Positions 1-6,090 of a DNA stretch of 11,651 nucleotides are shown one piece after another. Origin of the DNA: SIG440 sp045645805. GTDB taxonomy: Bacteria > Bacillota > Clostridia > Monoglobales > Monoglobaceae. A program made the position numbers and the translations under genes. The DNA lies in NCBI GenBank assembly GCA_045645805.1, contig JAZRJL010000052.1, forward strand, positions 1 through 11,651, given 5' to 3'. Position 1 is the first letter of the stretch. The number at the start of each line of letters is the position of its first letter. The notes under the pieces are model-generated. The model was given only the letters and a program-made list of their open reading frames with translations, was not told where the DNA came from and did no database searches.

Positions 1-1
1 C

Positions 2-529
2 ACATTAGTTGTATGGACAATGATGATGCCGTCGCAAATCAGAATGGTACCAAACTACATATCATATCTTCATTTCCCGTTTGCGGCAGATAACGGCTTA
101 GGAGTAAGTCTTCTTGATACATACTGGCCAATGTGGCTTGGAGCAGGTGCAGATACCTTTGCAGTTCTTCTTTTTAAGAACTCATTTGATGCCCTTTCGA
201 ATTCATATGTTGAAGCGGCGAAGATAGACGGTTGCAGTAACTATGGGGTATTTTTCAGAATAATGCTGCCCCTTGCAATGCCGGTAATTATCTATGAGTC
301 AATCAACGTGCTTTCTGCTGCCTGGTCAGACTTCTTCACACCACTTCTTGTCCTTGACAAGAATGCTGTTGTGCCGCTGAAAGTATACAGACTTCAGACC
401 GACACAAGCATACAGATGAACACCTACTTTATGGCACTTGTGTTTGCTTCAATTCCGCCATTTATAATCTTCGCATTCTTCCAGAAGAGAATCCTTGGCG
501 GTATAAATGTCGGAGGCGTAAAGGGATAA
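2..529 (+). CDS. Sugar ABC transporter permease, MalG-type (C-terminal part, gene starts before the window)
   Basis: The reading frame is open to the first base of the window, so only the C-terminal ~175 residues are present. It is an inner-membrane subunit of a carbohydrate importer of the binding-protein-dependent ABC class. The diagnostic EAA loop, which docks on the ATPase subunit, begins at base 212: EAA, then a Gly four residues later, then the I-x-L-P ending (EAAKIDG...RIMLPLAMPV). Hydrophobic stretches on both sides fit membrane helices, and the tail 'FQKRILGGINVGGVKG' resembles the usual 'Q+-G---GAVKG' end of MalG-like permeases. The substrate cannot be told from this piece. No convincing intrinsic terminator follows its stop; the next gene on the same strand begins about 100 bases later. 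It is the only gene in the window that looks like plain host metabolism, so the border of the mobile region probably lies just downstream. Confidence 0.9.
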   Translation, partial: TLVVWTMMMPSQIRMVPNYISYLHFPFAADNGLGVSLLDTYWPMWLGAGADTFAVLLFKNSFDALSNSYVEAAKIDGCSNYGVFFRIMLPLAMPVIIYESINVLSAAWSDFFTPLLVLDKNAVVPLKVYRLQTDTSIQMNTYFMALVFASIPPFIIFAFFQKRILGGINVGGVKG

Positions 530-530
530 T

Positions 531-571
531 TTGCAAAACTCCCAAATTTCACTTATATATTATATATGTGA
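531..571 (+). promoter_or_regulatory. Candidate promoter and operator-like dyad of the DUF960-amidoligase operon
   Basis: TTGCAA at 531-536 and TATATA at 554-559 are 17 bases apart, each matching four of six consensus bases. Positions 549-571 form a 23-base dyad: left part TCACTTATATA, right part TATATATGTGA, with one mismatched pair plus the central base. The dyad covers the proposed -10 box, as an operator would. The -10 is uncertain because the whole stretch is TA-rich and other hexamers are possible. The promoter is inferred from spacing only. Confidence 0.35.
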
Positions 572-602
572 TATGCCATGGGCATATTCCGTAAGGCTAC
601 GG
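571..602 (+). other. Two tandem small hairpins in the leader before the DUF960 gene
   Basis: ATATGCC (571-577) pairs with GGCATAT (581-587) around the loop ATG. Immediately after it, CCGTA (589-593) pairs with TACGG (598-602) around AGGC. No T-run follows, so this is not a normal terminator for the upstream transporter. It could be leader RNA structure or part of a recombination or insertion junction between the host permease gene and the mobile region; the sequence does not decide between these. Confidence 0.35.
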
Positions 603-632
603 TTCATAGATAAAAGGGGTGAAAAAGGGAGG

Positions 633-923
633 ATGAAATTTAAAAACAAGCACTACATTTCAAAAGGAGTGGATTCAAAAGTGAATCCGCTCCTTCAACT
701 TTTTATGTGGCAGTGTATAGACAATATGCCGCCACCGAAGGATTATTTGCAGGTGTTTAAATGTAGTGCATACGACGGAAAACAAAAAATAACACATATT
801 CAGGAAGAACCTGAATACCAGAGGGAGTATCTGATTATTTCGAATACTCATTTTTTCGTGGGCAAAATCTTTGTGATTGATGATGAAACTCATTCAACAA
901 TGATTTTGGCAGAAGAATACTAA
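633..923 (+). CDS. DUF960 family protein
   Basis: This is a 96-residue soluble protein of unknown function. I recognise the DUF960 pattern: an N-terminal 'K-+YIS+GV' (residues 7-13), a middle 'LLQLFMWQCID' helix (20-30) and 'DYLQVF' (37-42), then 'QEEPEY' (57-62), and the C-terminal block 'KIFVIDDETHSTMILAEEY' (78-96), which is the strongest signature and ends the protein exactly as in the family. I chose ATG 633 because homology starts there; AAAAGGGG at 612-619 and GGGAGG at 627-632 are purine-rich, but the second is too close for a classical ribosome binding site. An in-frame TTG at 531 would add 34 residues unlike the family and is rejected. The stop TAA lies within the ribosome binding site of the amidoligase gene 13 bases downstream, so the two are probably co-transcribed. 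The family is common in Bacillota phages and conjugative elements. Confidence 0.75.
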   Translation: MKFKNKHYISKGVDSKVNPLLQLFMWQCIDNMPPPKDYLQVFKCSAYDGKQKITHIQEEPEYQREYLIISNTHFFVGKIFVIDDETHSTMILAEEY

Positions 924-936
924 GGAGGAAAAACAA

Positions 937-2043
937 ATGAAAGAAGTAAAATGTAAATACTGCGGAAAAGTATTAAAAGAAGATGAACAGTACGAACACG
1001 ACGGAAAAGTAATGTGTGAAGCTTGTCTTAATTCAATGACATCAGTGTGTGCACATTGCGGTGAAAGAATATGGAACGAGGAAAATGATGGCTCAGATAG
1101 CTTTGTGTTATGTCAAAGATGTTATGATAACCATTATACCACTTGTGAAAGATGTAATGCCATTATCCACTATGATGCCGCAAGGTATTTCTATGACAGC
1201 GATGAACCATATTGTGATAACTGCTTTGATATTTTGTCAAAGAATGAAATTATTCACGACTATGGATATAAACCTGAACCAATATTCTATGGCGATGATG
1301 ATATGTATATGGGAGTAGAGCTTGAAGTGGATTTCGGCGGTGAAAGCAGCAGTAATGCAGAGGACTTACTTTGTATTGCAAACTTCCCAAGTACTCATAT
1401 GTATATAAAGCACGATGGCAGTATTGAAGATGGCTTTGAGATGGTAACCCATCCTATGAGCCTTGATTACCATAAAAAAGAAATGCCCTGGCAAAAAGTA
1501 TTTGATAAAGCCCTTGAAATGGGTTACCGCTCCCATAAGACATCAACCTGCGGACTACATATCCATGTAAGCCGTGATGCATTAGGCTCTGACCATAAAG
1601 CTCAGGAGGAAACCATAGCCCGAATAGTATATTTTGTAGAAGCTCATTGGAATGAGCTTCTTAAATTTTCCAGACGAACAGAAGCGAATATTATGAGATG
1701 GGCATCAAGGTACGGTATAGCAGAGGATACCAAAGCTACATACGATAAAGCAAAGAAAGGTAGCTTTAACAGATATGTTTGTGTGAACCTGCAAAACTAC
1801 AATACCATAGAGTTCAGAATCTTCAGAGGCACACTTAAGTATGAAACCTTTATAGCAACCCTTCAATTGGTACACGAAATCTGTAACAGAGCAATCTCTT
1901 CAACGGATAAACAGTTTGAATCAATGTGTTGGAGCGATTTTGTAAAAGGTATCAATAAAGAGGACAAGCCTGAGCTTGTTAATTACCTGAAAGCAAAGGA
2001 ACTCTATATAAACGAACCAATAACAGAAACGGAGGAGGTATAG
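937..2043 (+). CDS. Amidoligase-family enzyme with N-terminal zinc-binding CxxC domain
   Basis: This is a 368-residue predicted ATP-dependent carboxylate-amine ligase of the Amidoligase_2 family (glutamine-synthetase-like fold). The N-terminal ~100 residues carry six CxxC pairs (Cys 6/9, 27/30, 38/41, 59/62, 70/73, 93/96), as in LIM-like or zinc-ribbon modules, suggesting three metal sites that may bind a partner or substrate. The catalytic part follows with family motifs: GVELE (126-130), HDGSI-DGFEMVTHP (159-173), STCGLHIHVSR (203-213) and EFRIFRGTL (292-300). In this fold acidic, His and Arg residues of these motifs are expected to bind Mg-ATP. AAGGAGG at 922-928 precedes ATG 937 by 8 bases. 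The neighbour one base downstream is a class II glutamine amidotransferase, which supports an amide-forming pathway using glutamine nitrogen. Cytoplasmic; no signal peptide. The acceptor substrate is unknown. Family assignment is firm, activity is inferred. Confidence 0.85.
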   Translation: MKEVKCKYCGKVLKEDEQYEHDGKVMCEACLNSMTSVCAHCGERIWNEENDGSDSFVLCQRCYDNHYTTCERCNAIIHYDAARYFYDSDEPYCDNCFDILSKNEIIHDYGYKPEPIFYGDDDMYMGVELEVDFGGESSSNAEDLLCIANFPSTHMYIKHDGSIEDGFEMVTHPMSLDYHKKEMPWQKVFDKALEMGYRSHKTSTCGLHIHVSRDALGSDHKAQEETIARIVYFVEAHWNELLKFSRRTEANIMRWASRYGIAEDTKATYDKAKKGSFNRYVCVNLQNYNTIEFRIFRGTLKYETFIATLQLVHEICNRAISSTDKQFESMCWSDFVKGINKEDKPELVNYLKAKELYINEPITETEEV

Positions 2044-2044
2044 T

Positions 2045-2962
2045 ATGTGTTGTTTATTCGGTATATATAACTACAGCGGAAGTGGAATAAAGAACCTCTC
2101 AAAGGTAACAAATTCCCTTGCAAGAGAAGCAACTATAAGAGGTATGGATGCAACGGGTATAGCGTATAACCATAAGGGTAATCTGCTTATACATAAGGAA
2201 GCCAAATCAGCATATAGTATCAGCTTTAAGCATCCTGATGATGTAACAGCAATAATGGGACATACAAGACATACTACCCAGGGAAATCAGAAACATAATT
2301 ACAACAACCATCCCTTTCCCGGAAACTGTAAAAACCTTAAGTTCGCCCTTGCCCATAACGGAATCCTTATCAATGATAAATCCTTAAGACGAAACCTGAA
2401 ACTGCCAAAGACAAAAGTAGAAACCGACAGCTTTGTAGCAGTACAGTTACTCGAAAGACAAAGACAGCTTAATGCAGAGAGTATCAAGTATATGGCAGAA
2501 AAGGTAGACGGCAGCTTCTCGTTTACCATTCTTGACGAAGAAAACACCCTTTGGTTTGTAAAGGGTGACAGTCCCTTATCCATAATCCACTTCCCTGATC
2601 AAAAGGTATATGCCTATGCCTCAACTGATGAAATACTCTATAAAGGCTTAATCTCCACCGATTTCTTCAAAGAAATCAAAACCGGCAACTTTGAAGAAAT
2701 AGACATACAGGAAGGTCAGATACTAAGCATCCGCCCTGACGGAACAATTAAAGCCAATAAGTTCGATTATATCAACGACTACTATGGCGATTACTGTTGG
2801 TGGAGCTACGGCAGAAGTATGTTTTCAGGCAAAAGCACTTATGCAGATGATTTAAAGAGCGTAGCCAAATGTCACGGCTACGATCCCGATACAATAGATG
2901 AGCTTATGAACGAAGGATTTACTCTTGATGAGATTGAGGAGTATATCTATTGTTGCGAGTAA
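2045..2962 (+). CDS. Stand-alone class II glutamine amidotransferase (GATase_6 type)
   Basis: This is a 305-residue Ntn-hydrolase-fold glutaminase. Cys2 directly after the initiator Met (MCCLFGIYNYSG) would be the N-terminal nucleophile after Met removal. The other class II landmarks are present: RGMDATG (32-38), the substrate-binding GHTRHTTQG (72-80), HNG (104-106) giving the oxyanion-hole Asn-Gly, and TDS (127-129). There is no SIS, synthetase or transferase domain fused to it, so ammonia or a glutamine-derived group must go to a separate partner, most simply the amidoligase encoded just upstream. The C-terminal ~45 residues (YDPDTIDELMNEGFTLDEIEEYIYC) look like a short helical hairpin of a kind added to mobile-element proteins. 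GGAGGAGG at 2031-2038, inside the end of the amidoligase gene, is 6 bases from ATG 2045; the two genes are one base apart, so translation is probably coupled. A residue other than the amidoligase product could be the true target. Confidence 0.85.
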   Translation: MCCLFGIYNYSGSGIKNLSKVTNSLAREATIRGMDATGIAYNHKGNLLIHKEAKSAYSISFKHPDDVTAIMGHTRHTTQGNQKHNYNNHPFPGNCKNLKFALAHNGILINDKSLRRNLKLPKTKVETDSFVAVQLLERQRQLNAESIKYMAEKVDGSFSFTILDEENTLWFVKGDSPLSIIHFPDQKVYAYASTDEILYKGLISTDFFKEIKTGNFEEIDIQEGQILSIRPDGTIKANKFDYINDYYGDYCWWSYGRSMFSGKSTYADDLKSVAKCHGYDPDTIDELMNEGFTLDEIEEYIYCCE

Positions 2963-3017
2963 TGAGTGTATCAAAACCTACACCTTTTAAGACACATAAA
3001 ATTCATATAAAAAATGC

Positions 3018-3083
3018 GTCCGTAAAGGTCAAAAACGGATTTTGGGATATGTCCCGAAACGGAAAGACCTTTATGGACTTTTT
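3018..3083 (+). terminator. Nested hairpin plus T-run between the amidoligase operon and the small recombinase gene
   Basis: GTCCGTAAAGGTC (3018-3030) pairs with GACCTTTATGGAC (3066-3078) over 13 bases with a single G-U pair that is only allowed in + strand RNA. Inside it, TTTTGGGA pairs with TCCCGAAA around TATG (about 3040-3059). TTTTT follows at 3079-3083. It can end transcription of the operon, but it also lies only 15 bases before the recombinase start, so it could act as an attenuator of that gene. Much larger than a plain terminator. Confidence 0.6.
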
Positions 3084-3098
3084 ATTATGGAGGAATAC

Positions 3099-3698
3099 AT
3101 GGAAAGAAAAATATTTTATTATGCAAGAGTTTCGAGCAGGGAACAAAATCTGGACCGGCAGATTGAAGTCTTTAAAAAACTTGGAGCTGATGAACGTGAA
3201 ATAATCTGCGATAAAGAAAGCGGAAAGGATTTGAATCGGACAGGATATGCAGCACTAAAAAATGCTATGCTCCGTAGAGGTGATGTTCTTGTTGTGAAAT
3301 CACTTGACAGATTATCGAGAAATAAAGCTGATATAAAAAATGAATTGCAGTATTTCAAGGATAATGATATTCGTCTTAAGGTTATTGACCTGCCTACAAC
3401 GATGATGGAACTTCCTGAAGGACAAGAATGGGTTTTTGAGATGGTGAATAACATTCTGATTGAAGTTCTGGGAACGATAGCCGAGCAGGAACGTGAGACT
3501 ATCCGAAAACGCCAACGAGAGGGGATAGATGCAGCAAAAGCCAAAGGTAAGCATCTTGGCAGACCCAAAATCGAAATACCTGAGAATTTTGATTTTGTTT
3601 TATCTGAATGGAAATCCGGCAGAATTTCTGCTAAAGCTGCGATGGCTCAGCTTAATCTGAGCAAGTCCACCTTTTATAAAATGGTACAGAAAAATTAG
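3099..3698 (+). CDS. Small serine recombinase (resolvase/invertase family)
   Basis: This is a 199-residue site-specific DNA recombinase. The N-terminal resolvase catalytic domain opens with FYYARVSSREQNLDRQ, placing the nucleophile at Ser12; SLDRLSRN (68-75) supplies the conserved arginines; EQERETIRKRQREGI (129-143) is the long E helix, and KGKHLGRPK (149-157) is the linker into a C-terminal helix-turn-helix (about 162-196, ending SKSTFYKMVQ). Domain order and length fit ordinary Tn3-resolvase/invertase proteins, so it should resolve or invert DNA at short paired sites. ATG 3099 is chosen because GGAGG (3089-3093) is 5 bases upstream; an in-frame ATG at 3042 lies inside the nested hairpin and adds 19 residues foreign to the family. 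It faces the HipA-type operon on the other strand across a shared terminator. It could serve the element's own dimer resolution or a DNA inversion; no obvious paired target site is visible close by. Confidence 0.9.
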   Translation: MERKIFYYARVSSREQNLDRQIEVFKKLGADEREIICDKESGKDLNRTGYAALKNAMLRRGDVLVVKSLDRLSRNKADIKNELQYFKDNDIRLKVIDLPTTMMELPEGQEWVFEMVNNILIEVLGTIAEQERETIRKRQREGIDAAKAKGKHLGRPKIEIPENFDFVLSEWKSGRISAKAAMAQLNLSKSTFYKMVQKN

Positions 3699-3740
3699 AA
3701 AAAAATATAGAGTCAGGGGAATGTAGTCCTGACTCTATAT
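3699..3740 (-). terminator. Intrinsic terminator of the - strand HipA/DUF2442 operon (convergent region)
   Basis: ATATAGAGTCAGG (3705-3717) and CCTGACTCTATAT (3728-3740) form a perfect 13-base-pair stem with a 10-base loop. On the - strand it is followed by seven Ts (3699-3705 read as A on the + strand). On the + strand no T-run follows, so it mainly serves the - strand gene that ends at 3752, though the stem may also slow + strand transcripts. Confidence 0.85.
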
Positions 3741-3751
3741 GAAAAAGTGTA

Positions 3752-4564
3752 TCATTGCCAAATTCTTTTCATTACTTCACTTTTTAAAAAAAGAGTGCTC
3801 TTATCTGTTGCCTTGACTGGATGCAACTTGTTGCGTTTAACAAGGTCGTTAACATTTTGTCTTGAGCAATCAAGAAGTTCTGCAACTTCGGCAGCGTTAA
3901 TGATTCTGTGCTCTACAAAACTTTTGAAATCAGATGATGATAATGGGATTGTAATCCCGGTATCATAAAGTTCTGCATCACTTATGCACATATTTTCTTC
4001 CCAGTATATTCCATAGCCGCCCGGTTGTATCCGAACAAACTGAAACATTTCTTTTCGTAGTGTTAAAAATGTCTTCAGCACTTTATTTTTGTTAAAAAAT
4101 TCTTCAATACGACATTTTTTTACAATACCATTTCGAAAAAAAACCAGCAATTCGTAGTTTTGTAGAGGGACGATATCCTCTATTTTTTTTTCAAAACGCT
4201 TTAGTATACTTTCCGGCATATCGGATTCTGATATAAGCTCAATATATAAGTCATCTTGTGCACAGCGTCCACCTGATAACATCAATAATTCAAATTCGTC
4301 ATATTCGGTTAAATTATTTTCCTTTAAAATCTGCCCCAAATTCTGTCTGTCAGACGGAACAATTCTCTGCTGTACCCAGATTTTACTCCAATAAGAATTA
4401 ACAGTAGATATATTCTTATTGGCAAAAGAGGAAAGAATAAGCGGAGTTTCCCAAGGATCTGCGTTATCGGGAAGTTCAATATAAAAAGACTTTTCTTTCT
4501 CATAATAAAGAAGGTAAGCCAGTGTTTTTTTATTTTCGTTATCTTTGATTGCAAAAATTTTCAT
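3752..4564 (-). CDS. DUF2442 and helix-turn-helix protein, putative antitoxin/repressor partner of HipA-like kinase
   Basis: This 270-residue protein has three parts. Residues 1-110 are a region I recognise only as recurring next to short HipA-like genes in Clostridia (blocks YYEKEKSFYIELPDNADPW, SYWSKIWVQQRIVPSDRQN, FELLMLSGGRCAQDD). Residues about 131-203 match DUF2442: 'VPLQNYELLVFFRNG' to 'YGIYWEENMCISDAELYDTG', a small domain often found in toxin-antitoxin-like pairs. Residues about 221-262 are a MerR/excisionase-like helix-turn-helix (INAAEVAELLDCSRQNVNDLVKRNKL). The start ATG 4564 lies within the last 26 bases of the kinase gene, so the two are translated together. The DNA-binding domain makes it the natural candidate to bind the 20-bp palindrome in front of the operon. 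Toxin first, regulator second is the reverse of hipBA order. The antitoxin role is inference; domain reading is fairly secure. Confidence 0.65.
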   Translation of the reverse strand: MKIFAIKDNENKKTLAYLLYYEKEKSFYIELPDNADPWETPLILSSFANKNISTVNSYWSKIWVQQRIVPSDRQNLGQILKENNLTEYDEFELLMLSGGRCAQDDLYIELISESDMPESILKRFEKKIEDIVPLQNYELLVFFRNGIVKKCRIEEFFNKNKVLKTFLTLRKEMFQFVRIQPGGYGIYWEENMCISDAELYDTGITIPLSSSDFKSFVEHRIINAAEVAELLDCSRQNVNDLVKRNKLHPVKATDKSTLFLKSEVMKRIWQ

Positions 4565-5363
4565 AATAACACCACCTGTTGTAAATCATATCCCAGATTT
4601 TATCTTGCAGAATATCAGGAATGATTTCGTTTAAGCCATCCATAATAATATTTTTATCTGAAGGATTCAGTTTATTCAGTTTAGGAAGTTTATCTTTTGG
4701 TATCAGGCTCAGGTTGTCCCTGGTGGATCTGGAACCTACAAAGCACTGAACGGGTTTGTCTTCCATAATGTCATAGTTTTCTATTTCTTCAGTACTTCTG
4801 CATCTTGAAAGAAGAGAGAGACCGTGGTCGAAAAGTGGTGCGATTCTTAATGTCTTATTTTTAGAATTTCTAAGAACCTCAATGTTTGCACCGTGCCTGT
4901 CACGGTTCAGAATAAGAAAATCAACAACAAGCATTTCGTATATATAATGTTCCCAATCATTACGAATACAAAAGTCCATTGGCGATTCGTCATCGCTTTT
5001 TTCTGCCTCATAGTAGGCATCAAGTGCAATTTTACTTTCACCACGCTTTTTGAAGTCTTCGGATGCACAAAGATATGTTTCGCAGATTTTTCCGTTGATT
5101 TCAATATCAGCGTGAATGAGTGAATATGAAAGATGTTCAATACCAAGTATTGTAAGCAGACGGTCTGTGATTAATTCGTTAACACATTCATGTCCGACAA
5201 TTCCATGTACGGTGTCGTAATCGGATAATTTATAATACGTCTTGGTATTGCCTATTTCGGAATATGATTTAAGAAATGACCCTGCGGTTCCAGAAGAATT
5301 ACGGATTTTTGCCCAATGCAAATAGGTCATATTTTGTTTTTCTTTAACTAATTGATTTTTCAT
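4539..5363 (-). CDS. Short HipA-like Ser/Thr kinase
   Basis: This 274-residue protein keeps the kinase core of HipA without the usual ~440-residue length, closer in size to HipT or CtkA-type kinases. Visible motifs: a Gly/Ser-rich segment SSGTAGSF (23-30) at the place of the regulatory/ATP loop, YYKLS (43-47) with a candidate ATP-binding Lys45, the catalytic loop LILNRDRHGANIEV (150-163; Asp155 and Asn160), and APLFDHGLSLL (175-185; Asp179 as the metal-binding DFG-like residue). HipA-family toxins phosphorylate aminoacyl-tRNA synthetases or other translation factors; the target here is unknown. ATG 5363 has AAGGTG (5370-5375 on the + strand) six bases upstream; the GTG inside that site at 5372 is rejected as a start. 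It is first in a two-gene operon, overlapping its partner by 26 bases, and is preceded by a promoter with a palindromic operator. Confidence 0.8.
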   Translation of the reverse strand: MKNQLVKEKQNMTYLHWAKIRNSSGTAGSFLKSYSEIGNTKTYYKLSDYDTVHGIVGHECVNELITDRLLTILGIEHLSYSLIHADIEINGKICETYLCASEDFKKRGESKIALDAYYEAEKSDDESPMDFCIRNDWEHYIYEMLVVDFLILNRDRHGANIEVLRNSKNKTLRIAPLFDHGLSLLSRCRSTEEIENYDIMEDKPVQCFVGSRSTRDNLSLIPKDKLPKLNKLNPSDKNIIMDGLNEIIPDILQDKIWDMIYNRWCYYENFCNQR

Positions 5364-5381
5364 TATTATCACCTTGAAAAT

Positions 5382-5413
5382 ATGTTACCACACTACTTGA
5401 CATATGTCAAGTA
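5382..5413 (-). promoter_or_regulatory. Promoter of the HipA-like operon with a 20-bp palindromic operator
   Basis: Read on the - strand, TTGACA (5405-5410) and TAACAT (5382-5387) are exactly 17 bases apart, and the start codon follows 18 bases later. Bases 5394-5413 are a perfect 20-base palindrome (half site TACTTGACAT). The -35 box lies inside the palindrome, so a protein bound there would block RNA polymerase. Autoregulation by the operon's HTH protein is the simplest reading. Confidence 0.75.
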
Positions 5414-5414
5414 A

Positions 5415-5457
5415 AAAATAACTCGTCTATTCTGCTGGAGTTTTATGTAGTTATTTT
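5415..5457 (-). terminator. Weak candidate terminator after the relaxase gene
   Basis: AAAATAACT (5415-5423) can pair with AGTTATTTT (5449-5457) across a 25-base loop, and on the - strand the stem runs into further Ts that end at the HipA operator palindrome. The stem is almost all A-T with a long loop, so read-through from the relaxase gene into the HipA-like operon is likely. Confidence 0.3.
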
Positions 5458-5944
5458 ATTTTTTATTTGAAATATATTTGACAGGTTTAATATCATAATT
5501 TTCTAATATATTGTTAATCTGATTTTTCATTGCATAAAATTCTTTACGCGTACCCTTGTATCTATGTCCGTCAATATAGCTGACAGAGTTGCTGGCGATG
5601 TGTAAATGTAATTCTTGTGTGTTTTCATGAACTGCGAAAACTGTTTGATATTCGTTTCCTAAATAATCACATATTTCATTTCCGATTCTGTAAGCAACTG
5701 CCGGGTCGCATACTTCCCAAGGGGTAAAAGACACGATAAAGTGTCTGAGCTGTACACCTTCTGTCTTATTAAATTTTTTGGAAACATTATTCATTTCTTC
5801 TGCGTAATTATCAGTTTTAAAACCTCTACTTCCAATGAAATTATTTGGAGTTTTATCTTCATTTACAATATAGTTAATTACATTTTTTTTAGAATCGTTA
5901 TCAAAGTATTTATCTTTAGTATTTGCTGTTTTTAATATAGCCAT
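5456..5944 (-). CDS. Minimal relaxase / mobilization nuclease domain protein
   Basis: This 162-residue protein corresponds to the N-terminal nuclease domain of relaxases (Relaxase, MobA/VirD2 class). Relaxases nick oriT and become linked to the 5' end through a tyrosine. Visible motifs: VINYIVNEDKT (22-32) with Tyr25 as the likely nucleophile, the RHFIVSF strand (67-73), and the metal-binding triad HENTQELHLHIASN (106-119; His106, His113, His115, then Asn119). It stops soon after the domain (residues 140-162), whereas most Gram-positive relaxases of this class are several hundred residues. It may be a truncated remnant or a compact stand-alone nuclease; no continuation is seen in the DNA after the stop. 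ATG 5944 has AAGGAGAT eight bases or less upstream (+ strand 5951-5958), so it is equipped for translation. The GC-rich inverted repeat at 6053-6078 just upstream is a plausible oriT. Confidence 0.75.
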   Translation of the reverse strand: MAILKTANTKDKYFDNDSKKNVINYIVNEDKTPNNFIGSRGFKTDNYAEEMNNVSKKFNKTEGVQLRHFIVSFTPWEVCDPAVAYRIGNEICDYLGNEYQTVFAVHENTQELHLHIASNSVSYIDGHRYKGTRKEFYAMKNQINNILENYDIKPVKYISNKK

Positions 5945-6040
5945 TTTATCATCTCCTTATATATTAATTAATTTAGTATATTAGTGTTGGTTATTAACTT
6001 ACTCTCGTTAGTCAATAATATTAATTATTTTGTTTGTTTT

Positions 6041-6090
6041 TGTCCGCAAGTCGGGGAAGAATGCTAAGCTTCTTCCCCACGGGGCCCGTA
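6041..6090. other. Candidate origin of transfer (oriT) with 9-bp inverted repeat
   Basis: GGGGAAGAA (6053-6061) and TTCTTCCCC (6070-6078) are perfect inverted repeats around TGCTAAGC, followed by ACGGGGCCCGTAG. This ~50-base GC-rich block stands out in an otherwise AT-rich, gene-free stretch (5945-6130), about 110 bases before a relaxase gene, the usual place for an oriT. Neither arm is followed by a T-run in the manner of a terminator. The nick site cannot be named from sequence. Confidence 0.5.

Noticed and set aside
531..632. Extension of the DUF960 protein to the TTG at 531
   Set aside because: The added residues are unlike the family, cross the proposed promoter, and the family homology begins at ATG 633.
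3042..3098. ATG 3042 as start of the small recombinase
   Set aside because: It lies within the hairpin and adds 19 residues absent from the resolvase family; ATG 3099 has GGAGG 5 bases upstream.
2950..3204. An 84-codon + strand frame overlapping the GATase end and the recombinase start
   Set aside because: It runs through the nested hairpin and T-run in a frame different from the recombinase, has no ribosome binding site and no recognisable domain.
3119..3568. Long - strand open frame opposite the small recombinase
   Set aside because: It is antisense to a clear resolvase domain, is rich in Ser/Arg/Leu as mirrored codons often are, and lacks a ribosome binding site.
4893..5123. + strand frame opposite the HipA-like gene
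   Set aside because: Antisense to conserved kinase sequence, with no ribosome binding site or domain.
5364..5372. GTG start for the HipA-like kinase
   Set aside because: The GTG is part of the AAGGTG ribosome binding site serving ATG 5363.
6053..6078. Inverted repeat read as a transcription terminator
   Set aside because: Neither side is followed by a T-run in the right place, and the recombinase already has a terminator at 6131-6165.
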